This document shows positions 54,410-63,468 of a DNA stretch of 64,000 nt, one piece after another. The stretch is from positions 32,523-96,522 of the forward strand of contig JBBSOW010000002.1 of NCBI GenBank assembly GCA_038259365.1. Direction: 5' to 3'. How positions within the stretch are numbered: position 1 is the stretch's first letter; each line of letters opens with the position of its first letter. The stretch is from JBBSOW01 sp038259365. Its GTDB lineage: Bacteria; Actinomycetota; Actinomycetes; Propionibacteriales; Propionibacteriaceae. The translations under genes were made by a program, and so were the position numbers. The notes under the pieces were generated by a model. That model was not told the origin of the DNA, did not search any database, and saw only the letters and a list, made by a program, of their open reading frames with translations.

Positions 54410-55756
54410 ATGGCCCTGGACGAGAAGCTCACTCGCGTCTACGACGAGGTGCTGCAACGCAACCCCGGTGAATCCGAGTTCCATCAGGCCGTCTACGACG
54501 TCCTCGGGTCGTTGGGCCCGGTGGTGGCCAAGCGCCCCGCCTACGTCGATGCCGAGATCATTCGACGGCTGTGCGAGCCCGAGCGCCAGATCATCTTCCG
54601 GGTGCCGTGGGTCACCGACAAGAACGAGGTCCAAATCAACCGCGGCTTCCGCGTCGAGTTCAGCTCCGCCATCGGCCCCTACAAGGGTGGCCTGCGCTTC
54701 CACCCCTCGGTCTACCTCGGCATCGTCAAGTTCTTGGGCTTCGAGCAGATCTTCAAAAACGCCCTGACTGGGCTGCCGATCGGCGGCGGTAAGGGCGGCT
54801 CGGACTTCGACCCCAAGGGTCGTTCCGAGGGTGAGGTGATGCGATTCTGCCAGTCCTTCATGACCGAGCTGTACCGCCACATCGGCGAATACACCGACGT
54901 CCCGGCCGGCGACATCGGCGTCGGCGGGCGCGAGATCGGCTTCCTGTTCGGCCAGTACAAGCGGATCACCAACCGCTACGAGTCCGGGGTTCTCACCGGC
55001 AAGGGCCTGGGCTGGGGCGGCTCCTGGGTGCGCACCGAGGCGACCGGTTACGGCACCGTGATGTTCACCCAGGAGATCCTCAAGGCCAGGGGAGAGGATT
55101 TCGACGGCAAGAAGGTGATCGTCTCCGGCACCGGCAACGTGGCCGTGTACGCGATGGAGAAGGTCCAACAGCTCGGCGGCAGCGTCATCGCCTGTTCGGA
55201 TTCCGGCGGATATCTCGTCGACGAGGCCGGCATCGACGTCGAGCTGGTCAAGCAGATCAAAGAGGTCCGCCGCGGACGGATCAGCGATTACGTCGATGCG
55301 TACCCTCGGGCCCGCCATAGTGCCAACGGCAGCACCATCTGGGCCGTCCCCTGTGACATCGCCCTGCCCTGTGCCACCCAAAACGAGCTACACGCGGGCG
55401 ACGCCAAATCGCTGATCGCCAACGGTTGCGCGATCGTCGCCGAGGGCGCCAACATGCCCTGTACGCCCGAGGCGAGCGAGACTCTGACCCAGGCCGGAAT
55501 CACCTTCGCCCCCGGCAAGGCGGCCAACGCGGGCGGGGTCGCCACGAGCGCACTGGAGATGCAGCAGAACGCCTCCCGCGACTTTTGGACCTTCGAGTAC
55601 ACCGAGAAACGGCTCGAAGAAATCATGCGCGGAATCCACGAGCGCTGCCTCAGCACCGCCGACGAATACGGCTCGCCCGGAAACTACGTCGCGGGAGCCA
55701 ATATCGCCGGATTCACCCAGGTGGCCGACGCCATGATGTCCCTGGGAGTCATCTAA
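54410..55756 (+). CDS. gdhA: NADP-type glutamate dehydrogenase
   Basis: 448 aa from the ATG at 54410, with AGGAG 4 nt upstream. The substrate site shows SSAIGPYKGGLRFHPSVYLG and the Lys-bearing GLPIGGGKGGSDFDPKGRS. VPAGDIGVGGREIGFLFGQY and the dinucleotide loop VIVSGTGNVAVYAMEKVQQL follow. It interconverts glutamate with 2-oxoglutarate and ammonia; the 448-residue hexameric form is the biosynthetic, usually NADP-dependent class. Transcribed alone. The asparaginase nearby also handles ammonia, but the two are not in one operon. Confidence 0.95.
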   Translation: MALDEKLTRVYDEVLQRNPGESEFHQAVYDVLGSLGPVVAKRPAYVDAEIIRRLCEPERQIIFRVPWVTDKNEVQINRGFRVEFSSAIGPYKGGLRFHPSVYLGIVKFLGFEQIFKNALTGLPIGGGKGGSDFDPKGRSEGEVMRFCQSFMTELYRHIGEYTDVPAGDIGVGGREIGFLFGQYKRITNRYESGVLTGKGLGWGGSWVRTEATGYGTVMFTQEILKARGEDFDGKKVIVSGTGNVAVYAMEKVQQLGGSVIACSDSGGYLVDEAGIDVELVKQIKEVRRGRISDYVDAYPRARHSANGSTIWAVPCDIALPCATQNELHAGDAKSLIANGCAIVAEGANMPCTPEASETLTQAGITFAPGKAANAGGVATSALEMQQNASRDFWTFEYTEKRLEEIMRGIHERCLSTADEYGSPGNYVAGANIAGFTQVADAMMSLGVI

Positions 55757-55862
55757 GGGCCCAGTCGGGCTGTAGAATACGGAGTTGCGTCCCTTTCGTT
55801 GATCCCTGCCGGGGGCCTGACGCACTCTAATCTTTCCCAGCCGACGCCTGATCGGATCAGCT

Positions 55863-57386
55863 ATGCCCTCCGAAGCTCTCGCCCATTCCAACACCGACGT
55901 CGAGTCCAACGAGAGTTGGACCGTCGCCGCCGCCCTGCGCTCGCCGCGTCGGCTCCGCACCGAGGTGCTCGCCGGATTGGTGGTGGCGCTGGCTCTCATT
56001 CCCGAGGCCATCGCGTTCTCGATCATCGCCGGCGTCGACCCCCGGATCGGGCTGTTCGCCGCCTTCACGATGGCGGTGACCATCTCCTTCGTGGGCGGAC
56101 GCCCGGCGATGATTTCGGCGGCCACCGGGGCGGTGGCCCTGGTGATCGCCCCGCTGATGGCCGAGTTCGGACTCGACTATTTCATCGCCGCGGTCATTGT
56201 GGCCGGAGTGTTCCAGGTGCTCCTCGGGGTGCTCGGCGTCGCCAAGCTGATGCGCTTCATCCCGCGCAGCGTGATGGTGGGCTTTGTCAACGCGCTGGCG
56301 ATCCTCATCTTCACCTCCCAGCTCACCCACCTCACCGGGGTGCCGTGGCTGGTCTACCCGATGGTGGCGGCCGGCATCGTCATCATGGTCCTGTTGCCTA
56401 AACTGACCACCGCCGTGCCGGCCCCGCTGGTCGCGATCGTGGTACTCACCGTGGTCGCCGTGGCGTTCGACATCAAGATTCCCACGGTCGGCGACGAGGG
56501 CGCGCTGCCCGAAACGCTGCCGTCGCTGTTCTTCCCGAACGTGCCCCTCACCTTCGAGACGTTGCAGATCATCGCGCCGTACGCGTTCGCGATGGCCCTC
56601 GTGGGTATCCTCGAATCGCTGATGACGGCCAAGCTCGTCGACGACATCACCGACACCCACAGCTCCAAGACCCGCGAGGCCTGGGGTCAGGGCGTGGCCA
56701 ACATCGTCACCGGCTTCTTCGGCGGCATGGGCGGTTGCGCCATGATCGGCCAGACGATGATCAACGTGAAGGCCTCCGGCGCCCGCACCCGGATCTCGAC
56801 GTTCCTCGCCGGAGTGTTCCTGCTCGTCCTTGTGGTTGGCCTGGGCGACATCGTCGCCATCATGCCGATGGCGGCCCTCGTGGCGGTGATGATCATGGTC
56901 TCGGTGGGCACCCTGGATTGGCATAGCATCCACCCGACGACGCTGCGCCGGATGCCGCTGAGCGCCACCTTCATCATGGTGACGACCGTGGTGGTCACCG
57001 TCGCCACTCACAATCTGGCCTACGGCGTCGTGACCGGCGTCATCGTCGCGACCCTGCTGTTCGCCCGTCGGATCGCCCACTTCACCAGCGTCGTCGGCCT
57101 CGACGACGCCGGCACCGGCACGAAGACCTACGAGGTCAAGGGCGCGTTGTTCTTCGCCTCCAGCAACGATCTGGTCTACCAGTTCGATTACGCCGGGGAT
57201 CCCGAGCACGTCGTCATCGACCTCACCCAGGCCCAGATCTTCGACTCCTCCACCGTCGCCGCCCTGGACGCCATCCAACTCAAATACACCCAGCGCAAGA
57301 AGCGCGTCGAGGTCATCGGCCTCAACGACGCCAGCCAGGCCTGGCACGGCAAGCTGACCGGCGAGCTGAAGGTCGAATCGCACTAA
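55863..57386 (+). CDS. SulP/SLC26-family anion transporter with STAS domain
   Basis: 507 aa. The membrane domain starts RRLRTEVLAGLVVALALIPE (residues 36-55), followed by SIIAGVDPRIGLFAAFTMAV and FVGGRPAMISAATGAVALVI, the SulP signature. The C-terminal STAS domain (about residues 420-507) has HVVIDLTQAQIFDSSTVAAL. Members carry sulfate, bicarbonate or other anions. It ends 5 bp from the convergent cupin gene. Substrate not predictable. Confidence 0.93.
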   Translation: MPSEALAHSNTDVESNESWTVAAALRSPRRLRTEVLAGLVVALALIPEAIAFSIIAGVDPRIGLFAAFTMAVTISFVGGRPAMISAATGAVALVIAPLMAEFGLDYFIAAVIVAGVFQVLLGVLGVAKLMRFIPRSVMVGFVNALAILIFTSQLTHLTGVPWLVYPMVAAGIVIMVLLPKLTTAVPAPLVAIVVLTVVAVAFDIKIPTVGDEGALPETLPSLFFPNVPLTFETLQIIAPYAFAMALVGILESLMTAKLVDDITDTHSSKTREAWGQGVANIVTGFFGGMGGCAMIGQTMINVKASGARTRISTFLAGVFLLVLVVGLGDIVAIMPMAALVAVMIMVSVGTLDWHSIHPTTLRRMPLSATFIMVTTVVVTVATHNLAYGVVTGVIVATLLFARRIAHFTSVVGLDDAGTGTKTYEVKGALFFASSNDLVYQFDYAGDPEHVVIDLTQAQIFDSSTVAALDAIQLKYTQRKKRVEVIGLNDASQAWHGKLTGELKVESH

Positions 57387-57391
57387 GAACG

Positions 57392-57727
57392 TTAGGTGCG
57401 GGGACTGACCACCGTGAGCAGGACGACGGAATCCTCGACGGCCGCCACGGCGTGCCGGGCGTCGGGGATCGCGACGTAATCGCCGGTCTTCAGCTCCGCC
57501 TCCTGAGCGGGCGCGGTCAGTTGTACGGCGCCGTGCAGCACCTGCAGCGTGGCCTGCCCGGGATTGGCGTGTTCGGCCAACCGTTCCCCCGCGATCAGCG
57601 CGATGACGGTTTGCCGGAGGGAATGCTCGTGTCCACCGAAGAGGGTGTGCGAGGACCGCCCGCTCTTGGCCTCGTGGGCGGCGGCGAGGTGGTCCTCGAT
57701 GAGGTGGGCGAAGGACGTGACGTCCAT
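57392..57727 (-). CDS. Cupin-domain protein
   Basis: 111 aa, a single small beta-barrel. LIAGERLAEHANPGQATLQV and LHGAVQLTAPAQEAELKTGD, then YVAIPDARHAVAAVEDSVVL, carry the two cupin motifs. The metal-ligand His residues are partly present (EHANPGQ, DARHAV). It probably binds a metal or small anion. It lies 41 bp downstream of the HTH regulator on the same strand. Confidence 0.88.
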   Translation of the reverse strand: MDVTSFAHLIEDHLAAAHEAKSGRSSHTLFGGHEHSLRQTVIALIAGERLAEHANPGQATLQVLHGAVQLTAPAQEAELKTGDYVAIPDARHAVAAVEDSVVLLTVVSPRT

Positions 57728-57768
57728 GGTGTTTCCCTTTCGTGGCGTTTATTGCTGGTGTCTTGGAT

Positions 57769-58470
57769 TCACGAGGCTGTGGCCGAGGAGAGGTGGGCCA
57801 CGCATCGGTCCGGCTCGGCGAGCGGCTGCAGGCTCGTCGCCGCCACCGGAGATTTCCACGCCTCTAGAGCGCCTTGCATGAGGCCCAGGTGCAGCGGACA
57901 CACGACTTCGTCGGCGGCCTCTACCAACTCCAAAAAGGGACAATGCCGCAGGTGGATCTCGGCGGGCAGCTCCTCCGGCCGTTCGGCTGCCCGCTCCGGT
58001 GCGAAGCCGAGATCGCCCATGAGTTGGCGCAGGGGCCACGTCGGGTCGTCTTCGGCGGTCGCCAAGGGACTCTCCGGAGCGATCTGTTGACCGCCCCAGG
58101 CCCGGCCTGCGCGGATCGCCGCCGCCGTCGGATCCGGCAACTCCCGGAGGGCGGCAATCGCGATCTCGGCCAGCAGTCGGTAGCGTCTCGGCCCGGCGGG
58201 ATCCATGCCGCGCACGGCCCGAAACAGCAGTGGGGGCCGGCCGGCGGTTCGCAGATGGCTGTCCACCTGGTGCACCCGACCCGCACCCGTCAGCGCGCTC
58301 AGGTGGAACCGGACGGTGCTGGGATGCAACTGACCCCGCCGCGCGATCTCGGCGATGCTGAGGGGTTCGTCGCACGAGAGCAGCAGGTTGTAGACCGCCT
58401 CGCGGCGCGTGGGTGCGGATGGAGACGGCTCTGGCTTCGAAGGCCCCGATCGCTGCGCCGCTGCACTCAT
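57769..58470 (-). CDS. ArsR-like winged-helix regulator with C-terminal Cys/His cluster
   Basis: 233 aa from the ATG at 58470. TAAACT just upstream suggests a leaderless transcript. The winged helix is AVYNLLLSCDEPLSIAEIAR then HPSTVRFHLSALTGAGRVHQ. The second half has HLRHCPFLELVEAADEVVCP and LHLGLMQGAL, the HC-x-F and C-x-x-H pattern of COG2345 regulators, whose cysteines may hold a metal or Fe-S cluster. It probably controls the downstream cupin gene in response to redox or metal. Confidence 0.88.
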   Translation of the reverse strand: MSAAAQRSGPSKPEPSPSAPTRREAVYNLLLSCDEPLSIAEIARRGQLHPSTVRFHLSALTGAGRVHQVDSHLRTAGRPPLLFRAVRGMDPAGPRRYRLLAEIAIAALRELPDPTAAAIRAGRAWGGQQIAPESPLATAEDDPTWPLRQLMGDLGFAPERAAERPEELPAEIHLRHCPFLELVEAADEVVCPLHLGLMQGALEAWKSPVAATSLQPLAEPDRCVAHLSSATAS

Positions 58471-58559
58471 GGCAAGGAGTTTACACAACCAAGATTGGTG
58501 GATACTGCTGTTGGGCCTTGGGCGTTCGAAGAGGTCTGCGGCACGGCTATTATTGACGC

Positions 58560-58754
58560 GTGGAGAAACGCCGCCGATTGACTATGACATTATTGACCGC
58601 CGTCATCGTGGTGGCCGGGATCATTCGCCTCGTCGTCGCCAACCAGTCCAGCCCCTCCTGGTTCGCCCGGGCAAGCCTCGACGCGGTCATCGTTGGCACC
58701 GTTGTCTTCCTCACCCTGACCTTCGCGTCGGGCAAACCCCGCCAGCTCGACTAA
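58560..58754 (+). CDS. Small two-helix membrane protein
   Basis: 64 aa from a GTG. A basic start (MEKRRRL) precedes a helix (about residues 8-27), a short polar link and a second helix (about 40-57). No family recognised. Its position, divergent from the HTH regulator and upstream of the metE riboswitch, suggests a separate transcript. Confidence 0.55.
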   Translation: MEKRRRLTMTLLTAVIVVAGIIRLVVANQSSPSWFARASLDAVIVGTVVFLTLTFASGKPRQLD

Positions 58755-58851
58755 CCCCAGAACCCATCCCATCCCAACCCTTGGCCAGAAGGCGTCACGT
58801 CTTCGTGGTGGCACTACAGTCGAGGGTGCGTCTGGTTCCCCAGTTGTCGAA

Positions 58852-58952
58852 CGTCGGCTGGAGAGCAAACACCGAACCCGGTGAGAGTCCGGGGCTGCCC
58901 CGCAGCGGTATGAGGGAACGACCGTGCCCGCGAGTTCGAAGACCTGCCGACG
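58852..58952 (+). ncRNA. Cobalamin riboswitch upstream of metE
   Basis: A 7-bp P1 stem (CGTCGGC at 58852-58858 with GCCGACG at 58946-58952) encloses the B12-box region: ACCGAACCCGGTGAGAGTCC, then GGGGCTGCCCCGCAGCGGT, and the closing GTTCGAAGACCTGCC. This is the class I cobalamin aptamer as found before metE in actinobacteria. A further hairpin (CTGCGG/CCGCAG, 58954-58977) may be part of the expression platform. High B12 would turn off the B12-independent enzyme. Confidence 0.9.
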
Positions 58953-59093
58953 CCTGCGGGGGCAACCGCTGCCGCAGTCGGTGGTGACCGCTCGGGCGCT
59001 TCGCTTCCGACCGTGCTGTGGCGTGCTTTGCTCGCAGCGACGTCGGAATCGTCGTGGTCGACCGCTCACCCAGAGTTCGCTAAGGAGATCTCG

Positions 59094-61403
59094 GTGCACA
59101 GCACAGATTCGTGTGAGACCGCAGGAACGACCGTCTTGGGTTACCCCAGGCAGGGGCGAAACCGCGAGCTGAAGCGGGCTATAGAAGCCTTCTGGTCGGG
59201 CGGCCTGTCGCGCCCGGAGCTGCTGGACGCGGTCAGTGACGTGCGTCGCGAACGCCTGCGGGCCATGAGCGTCCTGGATGAGGTGCCCGTCGGCGACTTC
59301 TCCCTCTACGACCACGTACTCGATACCGCGTGGATGTTCGGCGCCGTCCCCGTTCGCTTTAGCACCATCACCGATTCCGGGGATGACTTGGACGGCTATT
59401 TCGCGATGGCGCGTGGCACCTCCGCGGTTGCCCCGCTCGAGATGACGAAGTGGTTCGACACCAACTACCACTACCTCGTGCCCGAGCTGAACGAATCCGC
59501 GCGTTGGGGCTTGCACCCCGACAGGCTGATCGAGCAGATCGACGAGGCCCTCGCGCTGGGGCTCGCTCCCCGCCCGGTCATCCTCGGCCCGGTCACCTTC
59601 TTGATGCTGGCCAAGACCACCGCCCCGGAGTCGGCGGGTTTTCATCCGCTCGATCTCCTGGGCGGACTGCTCCCCCGCTACACCGAACTGCTCACTCTCC
59701 TGGCGGACCGGGGGATCGAATGGGTCCAACTCGATGAGCCCATCTTGGCCACCGACGTCCACGCCCGGACCATGGAAGCGGTCGAGTGGGCCTATCGGGT
59801 GTTCGCCGAGGCACCCGAACGGCCACGGATCCTCTTGGCCAACTATTTCGGCGATCTTGGGGAGCACACCGACCGCGTCCTCGGCCTCCCGGTCGACGGT
59901 TTCTCGCTCGACCTGGCCGCAACCACGGCGTCCCATCTCGATCGCCTCGGGCAGGTCGACCTGGCGGGAAAGCGTTTGCTTGCCGGGGTAGTCGAGGGGC
60001 GTAACGTATGGCGGGCCGATCTGGCGGCTTCGATCGCCACAGTAAAGAGGCTTCGCCAGACCGGCGCCGAGCTCACGGTCTCGACCTCGTGCTCCCTCCT
60101 GCACGTCCCCATCGATGTTGCCCGGGAGCCGGACCTCGACGAGGACGTCAAGTCGTGGCTCGCCTTCGCCGATCAGAAGATCGCCGAGGTCGTGCTCATC
60201 GCCGACGCCCTCAACGGACGCGGTGCGACGGTCGAACCGAAGATCGAGGCCGCCAGCCAGGCGCTAGCCGCCCGTTCCCGATCGCCCATCACGCACAACG
60301 CGGCTGTTCGGGACAGGGCCGCGCGCGTCACGGCGGCGGACCTTCGGCGATGCAGCGCATACGCCGATCGGCGGCGGGCCCAGCAGGATCGCCTCGGGCT
60401 GCCTTCGCTGCCGACGACGACGATCGGATCGTTCCCGCAGACCCGGGAGATCCGTCGCGACAGGGCCGATTACGCCAAGGGCCGGATAGACGAGGCGACT
60501 TACGTCGCGGCGATGCGCGCCGAGATCGACGGCGTGGTCCAGGCCCAGGTCGACCTCGATCTGGACGTCATCGTGCACGGCGAGGCCGAGCGCAACGACA
60601 TGGTGCAGTACTTCGCCACCCAGCTGAGTGGGGTACTGAGCACCGAACACGGCTGGGTGCAGTCCTACGGCACGCGCTGTGTCCGGCCGCCGATCATCGT
60701 CGGCGACGTCCAGCGACCGGGGCCAATGACGGTCAGCTGGTCTCGCTACGCCCAGGGTCGGACCTCGCGGCCGGTCAAGGGCATGCTCACCGGACCCGTC
60801 ACGATGCTGGCCTGGTCTTTCGTTCGCGACGATCAGCCGCTGGCCGAGACCGCTCGACAAATGGCGCTCGCGTTACGCGATGAGGTGCTGGAGTTGGAAG
60901 CGGCCGGAATCGGCATTATTCAGGTCGACGAGCCAGCGCTGCGCGAGACTCTCCCCCTCCGCCAAGCCGAACAGGCCGGGTACCTGGACTGGGCGGTCGG
61001 AGCCTTCCAGCTCACCACCGCCCAAGTGGCCGACGCCACCCAGATCCACACCCACATGTGTTATGCCGAATTCGGCGACATCACCGAGGCCATCGAACAG
61101 CTGGACGCCGACGTGATCAGCCTGGAGGCTGCGCGCTCGCGGATGGAGGTCATCGGCGATCTTGTGCGTCTCGGCTACCCCCGCGAGGTCGGGCCGGGGG
61201 TGTGGGACATCCATTCGCCCCGCGTGCCGGCCGTCGACGAGATCGTCGAGCATCTGCGCCACGCCGTTGCCCGCCTGCCCGCCGACCGGCTGTGGGTCAA
61301 CCCCGACTGCGGGCTGAAGACCCGCGGATGGGCCGAGGTGTCCGAGTCCCTGCAGAACATGGTGACCGCGACCAGGGCCGTGCGCGCCGAGCTCGCGGGC
61401 TGA
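59094..61403 (+). CDS. metE: Cobalamin-independent methionine synthase
   Basis: 769 aa from the GTG at 59094, with AAGGAG 6 nt upstream; in-frame starts further upstream lie within the leader. N-terminal TTVLGYPRQGRNRELKRAIE is the folate-binding start of MetE. The C-terminal barrel shows LPTTTIGSFPQTREIRRDRA, MLTGPVTMLAWSFVRDDQPL, zinc ligands in QIHTHMCYAEFGD (His, Cys) and VNPDCGLKTRGWAEV (Cys). It transfers methyl from methyl-tetrahydrofolate to homocysteine. Regulation by the cobalamin riboswitch is expected. Confidence 0.97.
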   Translation: MHSTDSCETAGTTVLGYPRQGRNRELKRAIEAFWSGGLSRPELLDAVSDVRRERLRAMSVLDEVPVGDFSLYDHVLDTAWMFGAVPVRFSTITDSGDDLDGYFAMARGTSAVAPLEMTKWFDTNYHYLVPELNESARWGLHPDRLIEQIDEALALGLAPRPVILGPVTFLMLAKTTAPESAGFHPLDLLGGLLPRYTELLTLLADRGIEWVQLDEPILATDVHARTMEAVEWAYRVFAEAPERPRILLANYFGDLGEHTDRVLGLPVDGFSLDLAATTASHLDRLGQVDLAGKRLLAGVVEGRNVWRADLAASIATVKRLRQTGAELTVSTSCSLLHVPIDVAREPDLDEDVKSWLAFADQKIAEVVLIADALNGRGATVEPKIEAASQALAARSRSPITHNAAVRDRAARVTAADLRRCSAYADRRRAQQDRLGLPSLPTTTIGSFPQTREIRRDRADYAKGRIDEATYVAAMRAEIDGVVQAQVDLDLDVIVHGEAERNDMVQYFATQLSGVLSTEHGWVQSYGTRCVRPPIIVGDVQRPGPMTVSWSRYAQGRTSRPVKGMLTGPVTMLAWSFVRDDQPLAETARQMALALRDEVLELEAAGIGIIQVDEPALRETLPLRQAEQAGYLDWAVGAFQLTTAQVADATQIHTHMCYAEFGDITEAIEQLDADVISLEAARSRMEVIGDLVRLGYPREVGPGVWDIHSPRVPAVDEIVEHLRHAVARLPADRLWVNPDCGLKTRGWAEVSESLQNMVTATRAVRAELAG

Positions 61404-61434
61404 GCCGGTAGGTCCACCGACCCGTCAAAGCCCT

Positions 61435-62071
61435 GTGAAAACCACGCCAGGGCTTGTGCCCGGCAACAACCCGCCCAACTACGGTGGCATGGTCGATATC
61501 GGCGAGGACGCGGCAGTCCGTCGCCTCTGGGACCGGTTTGCGTTCGGCCAGAGCGGCAATGCGCTGGCGAGACGACGGCGGCGGCCTCCTTCCCGCTCGG
61601 CGGGCTCAAACTGCCGAAGGGCCCGCTGACCGATGCCTCGGCGCAGGTAGGGAAACCGTCGGCCGGCGACGGGCCCTGGCATCCCAGGCGGCCACATCGA
61701 TGGCCACCCTGATCGATATCGCCACAACGCTGAACCCTGCGCTCAACCGACCACCGCGTCCATCGGATCCAACCCAGCCGCCAGACAAGGGATCCTCGGC
61801 CGGGTGGCCAGTCCGCGCTGGCGGCGCAGCTGGACCTGGTGGCCACGGCACCGATCACCGCACCGCGGGGCCGCTGTTCGTGTTGGGACGCGGCGTCCGG
61901 GGCGGCCTCTTCGGCGAAGAGCCGAGCCTGACCGACCTCGACGGCGGCGACCTCAAGGCCAGCACCGACTTTCGCGCGGTCTACGGCTCGCTCCTGCGGC
62001 ACGTCCTCGACACCGAACCGGGCAAGATCCTCCTCGGATGCAGCGGCGAGGTGGAGGGGCTCCTGCGCTGA
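61435..62071 (+). pseudogene. Decayed DUF1501 (and probably DUF1800) gene remnants
   Basis: The last 75 codons read HGTDHRTAGPLFVLGRGVRG, GLFGEEPSLTDLDGGDLKAS and TDFRAVYGSLLRHVL, then stop at 62071. This is the well-conserved C-terminus of DUF1501 secreted proteins. Just upstream, in another frame, SALAAQLDLVA (about 61810) matches an earlier part of the same family, so a large internal stretch is lost. Near 61500 a frame reading RRLWDRFAFGQSGNAL could be from the DUF1800 gene that usually precedes DUF1501; this is weaker. No intact gene between metE and 62232. Confidence 0.7.
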
Positions 62072-62129
62072 ACAGAGTCTGCGTCGAACAGAGTCTGCGT
62101 CGAACAGAGTCTGCGTCGAACAGAGTCTG
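62070..62129. repeat. 16-bp tandem repeat, 3.75 copies
   Basis: GAACAGAGTCTGCGTC is repeated exactly three times, with a fourth copy truncated at 12 nt. It begins at the stop codon of the DUF1501 remnant. It is direct and has no unique spacers, so it is not a CRISPR array. Confidence 0.95.
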
Positions 62130-62231
62130 GGCGGGAAGCAAGAGTCGCCAGGCCCGCCGACCGCGAAGACACGAACCGTCGAACGCGCCCGGCTCCGTAC
62201 CCCACTGGTCCGGCACGCCATCTCCGCCGGT

Positions 62232-63077
62232 CTACGCGTCGGCCTTCTTGTCTAGTTTGCGGAGCGCGGTGCCCTTGTGCGCCGCGACGTGGTCGGTCTT
62301 GTCGCTGGCGATCTCGTACTGCGGCTCGTCCTCGCTCGCCCGGCGAGTGCGGCCCTTGAAGTCGAAGTCTTCTGTATGGATGTTGGTTATCGTGCCGGAC
62401 ACGTGGCCCGCCTCGGAGTTCCACGTCACGTGATCCCCCACTTTGAGCCTCTCGCTCATCGTGCTTCTCCTGTCTTTTGTGGATAAGTCAGAACTCTTTT
62501 GTGGATAAGTCAGAACGCCGTCGGCGCTTATCACTGGTGCGGCACCCCATTGCCCCAGCTCGTGAGGTTTCGGGGCGCCGCCGTTCATCAGGTGCACAAC
62601 CGTCCAACCGCGAGCCGTCAACGTGTTCGAGATGAGCAGGCGGTGGCAGCGCCACGGCATCGGTTCACCGCACATGAGCGCCACGTGCTGCTTGCCGGCC
62701 AGCTCGGTGAGTTGGGCCAGGCCTGCCTCGAATTCGGCTGTCAGCGTGTAGTCGGCGTAGTTCTTGAAGCTCGCGTTCTGCCACCCGGCGTTCAGCGCCG
62801 GATCGACGTCCTTCCGCTTGGGGCGCCGGCCGCCGAGTTCACTCAGATGTAGATACTCGATGCCGGCGTGGTCTAGCCATGACGGCATCTCGTCGGCGTC
62901 GAACTGAGGGCTGCGCCGAGAACCGGGCATCTTACGGACGTCCACCAGCACCTCGATGTCGGCCGACCCCAGCGTCTCGAGCACAACATCGGGGGGACAC
63001 GTCCAATGTCCGATAGTCCAGATTCCACGGCTGTTCTGGTCGTTCCGTTCTCGACGTGGACCCACGGCGCTAGCCAT
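62232..63077 (-). CDS. DUF488-DUF2945 fusion created by a 22-bp duplication
   Basis: 281 aa from the ATG at 63077. Residues about 20-175 are DUF488 (IWTIGHWTCPPDVVLETLG, EVLVDVRKMPGSRRSPQFDA, HVALMCGEPMPWRCHRLLIS). Residues about 207-281 are a complete DUF2945/HVA1 domain (MSERLKVGDHVTWNSEAGHV onward). A 22-bp tandem duplication at the junction shifts the DUF488 frame past its expected stop and into DUF2945. The DUF2945 ATG at 62459 keeps its own AGGAG site, so a separate 75-aa product is also possible. Both functions are unknown. The start overlaps the VOC stop by 8 bp. Confidence 0.8.
   Translation of the reverse strand: MASAVGPRRERNDQNSRGIWTIGHWTCPPDVVLETLGSADIEVLVDVRKMPGSRRSPQFDADEMPSWLDHAGIEYLHLSELGGRRPKRKDVDPALNAGWQNASFKNYADYTLTAEFEAGLAQLTELAGKQHVALMCGEPMPWRCHRLLISNTLTARGWTVVHLMNGGAPKPHELGQWGAAPVISADGVLTYPQKSSDLSTKDRRSTMSERLKVGDHVTWNSEAGHVSGTITNIHTEDFDFKGRTRRASEDEPQYEIASDKTDHVAAHKGTALRKLDKKADA
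62473..62516. repeat. 22-bp perfect tandem duplication
   Basis: The 22-nt unit beginning TCTTTTGTGGATAAGTC occupies 62473-62494 and 62495-62516 with no mismatch. On the minus strand it lies between the DUF488 and DUF2945 coding parts. Confidence 0.96.
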
Positions 63078-63468
63078 TGATCCGGCGCGCTTGGTCCGGC
63101 GCACGGCTAGTGAAGCGGACGTAGTAACCGTCCGGGTCCGTGACCCCAAAATCGATGAGTCCCCACTCGCGCGACCGAAGATCTTCGGTGAGATCGACGC
63201 CCTGATCGACGATCCGCTGGCGCGCAGCCCGCACATCGTCGACCTCGATCACCATCTCGGTCATCGCCGCGTGAGCGCCTCGCGCGGGGTCGATCGGCTC
63301 GGTCTCGCACACACCGATCCGGACCGACCCCAGGCGGATCGACGCATAGCGCGGCGGTCCCTCCTTGAGGCCGGCGACGTTAAAGCCCAGGCGTTGATAG
63401 AAGGCCGTCGTCACGGCCACGTCCCGCGGGAAAATTTCTACTCGCAAAGAAGCTTCCACCCACGTCAT
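63070..63468 (-). CDS. VOC-family (glyoxalase/bleomycin-resistance-like) protein
   Basis: 132 aa, one vicinal-oxygen-chelate module of two beta-alpha-beta-beta-beta repeats. VEIFPRDVAVTTAFYQRLGF and EWGLIDFGVTDPDGYYVRFT are typical. MVIEVDDVRAARQRIVDQGV gives the second metal-side strand. Functions in the family range from dioxygenase to antibiotic binding; none can be chosen. The upstream 63469-63636 holds nothing recognised. Confidence 0.88.
   Translation of the reverse strand: MTWVEASLRVEIFPRDVAVTTAFYQRLGFNVAGLKEGPPRYASIRLGSVRIGVCETEPIDPARGAHAAMTEMVIEVDDVRAARQRIVDQGVDLTEDLRSREWGLIDFGVTDPDGYYVRFTSRAPDQARRING

Noticed and set aside
62070..62129. CRISPR array
   Set aside because: Repeats are contiguous with no spacers and no cas genes are present.
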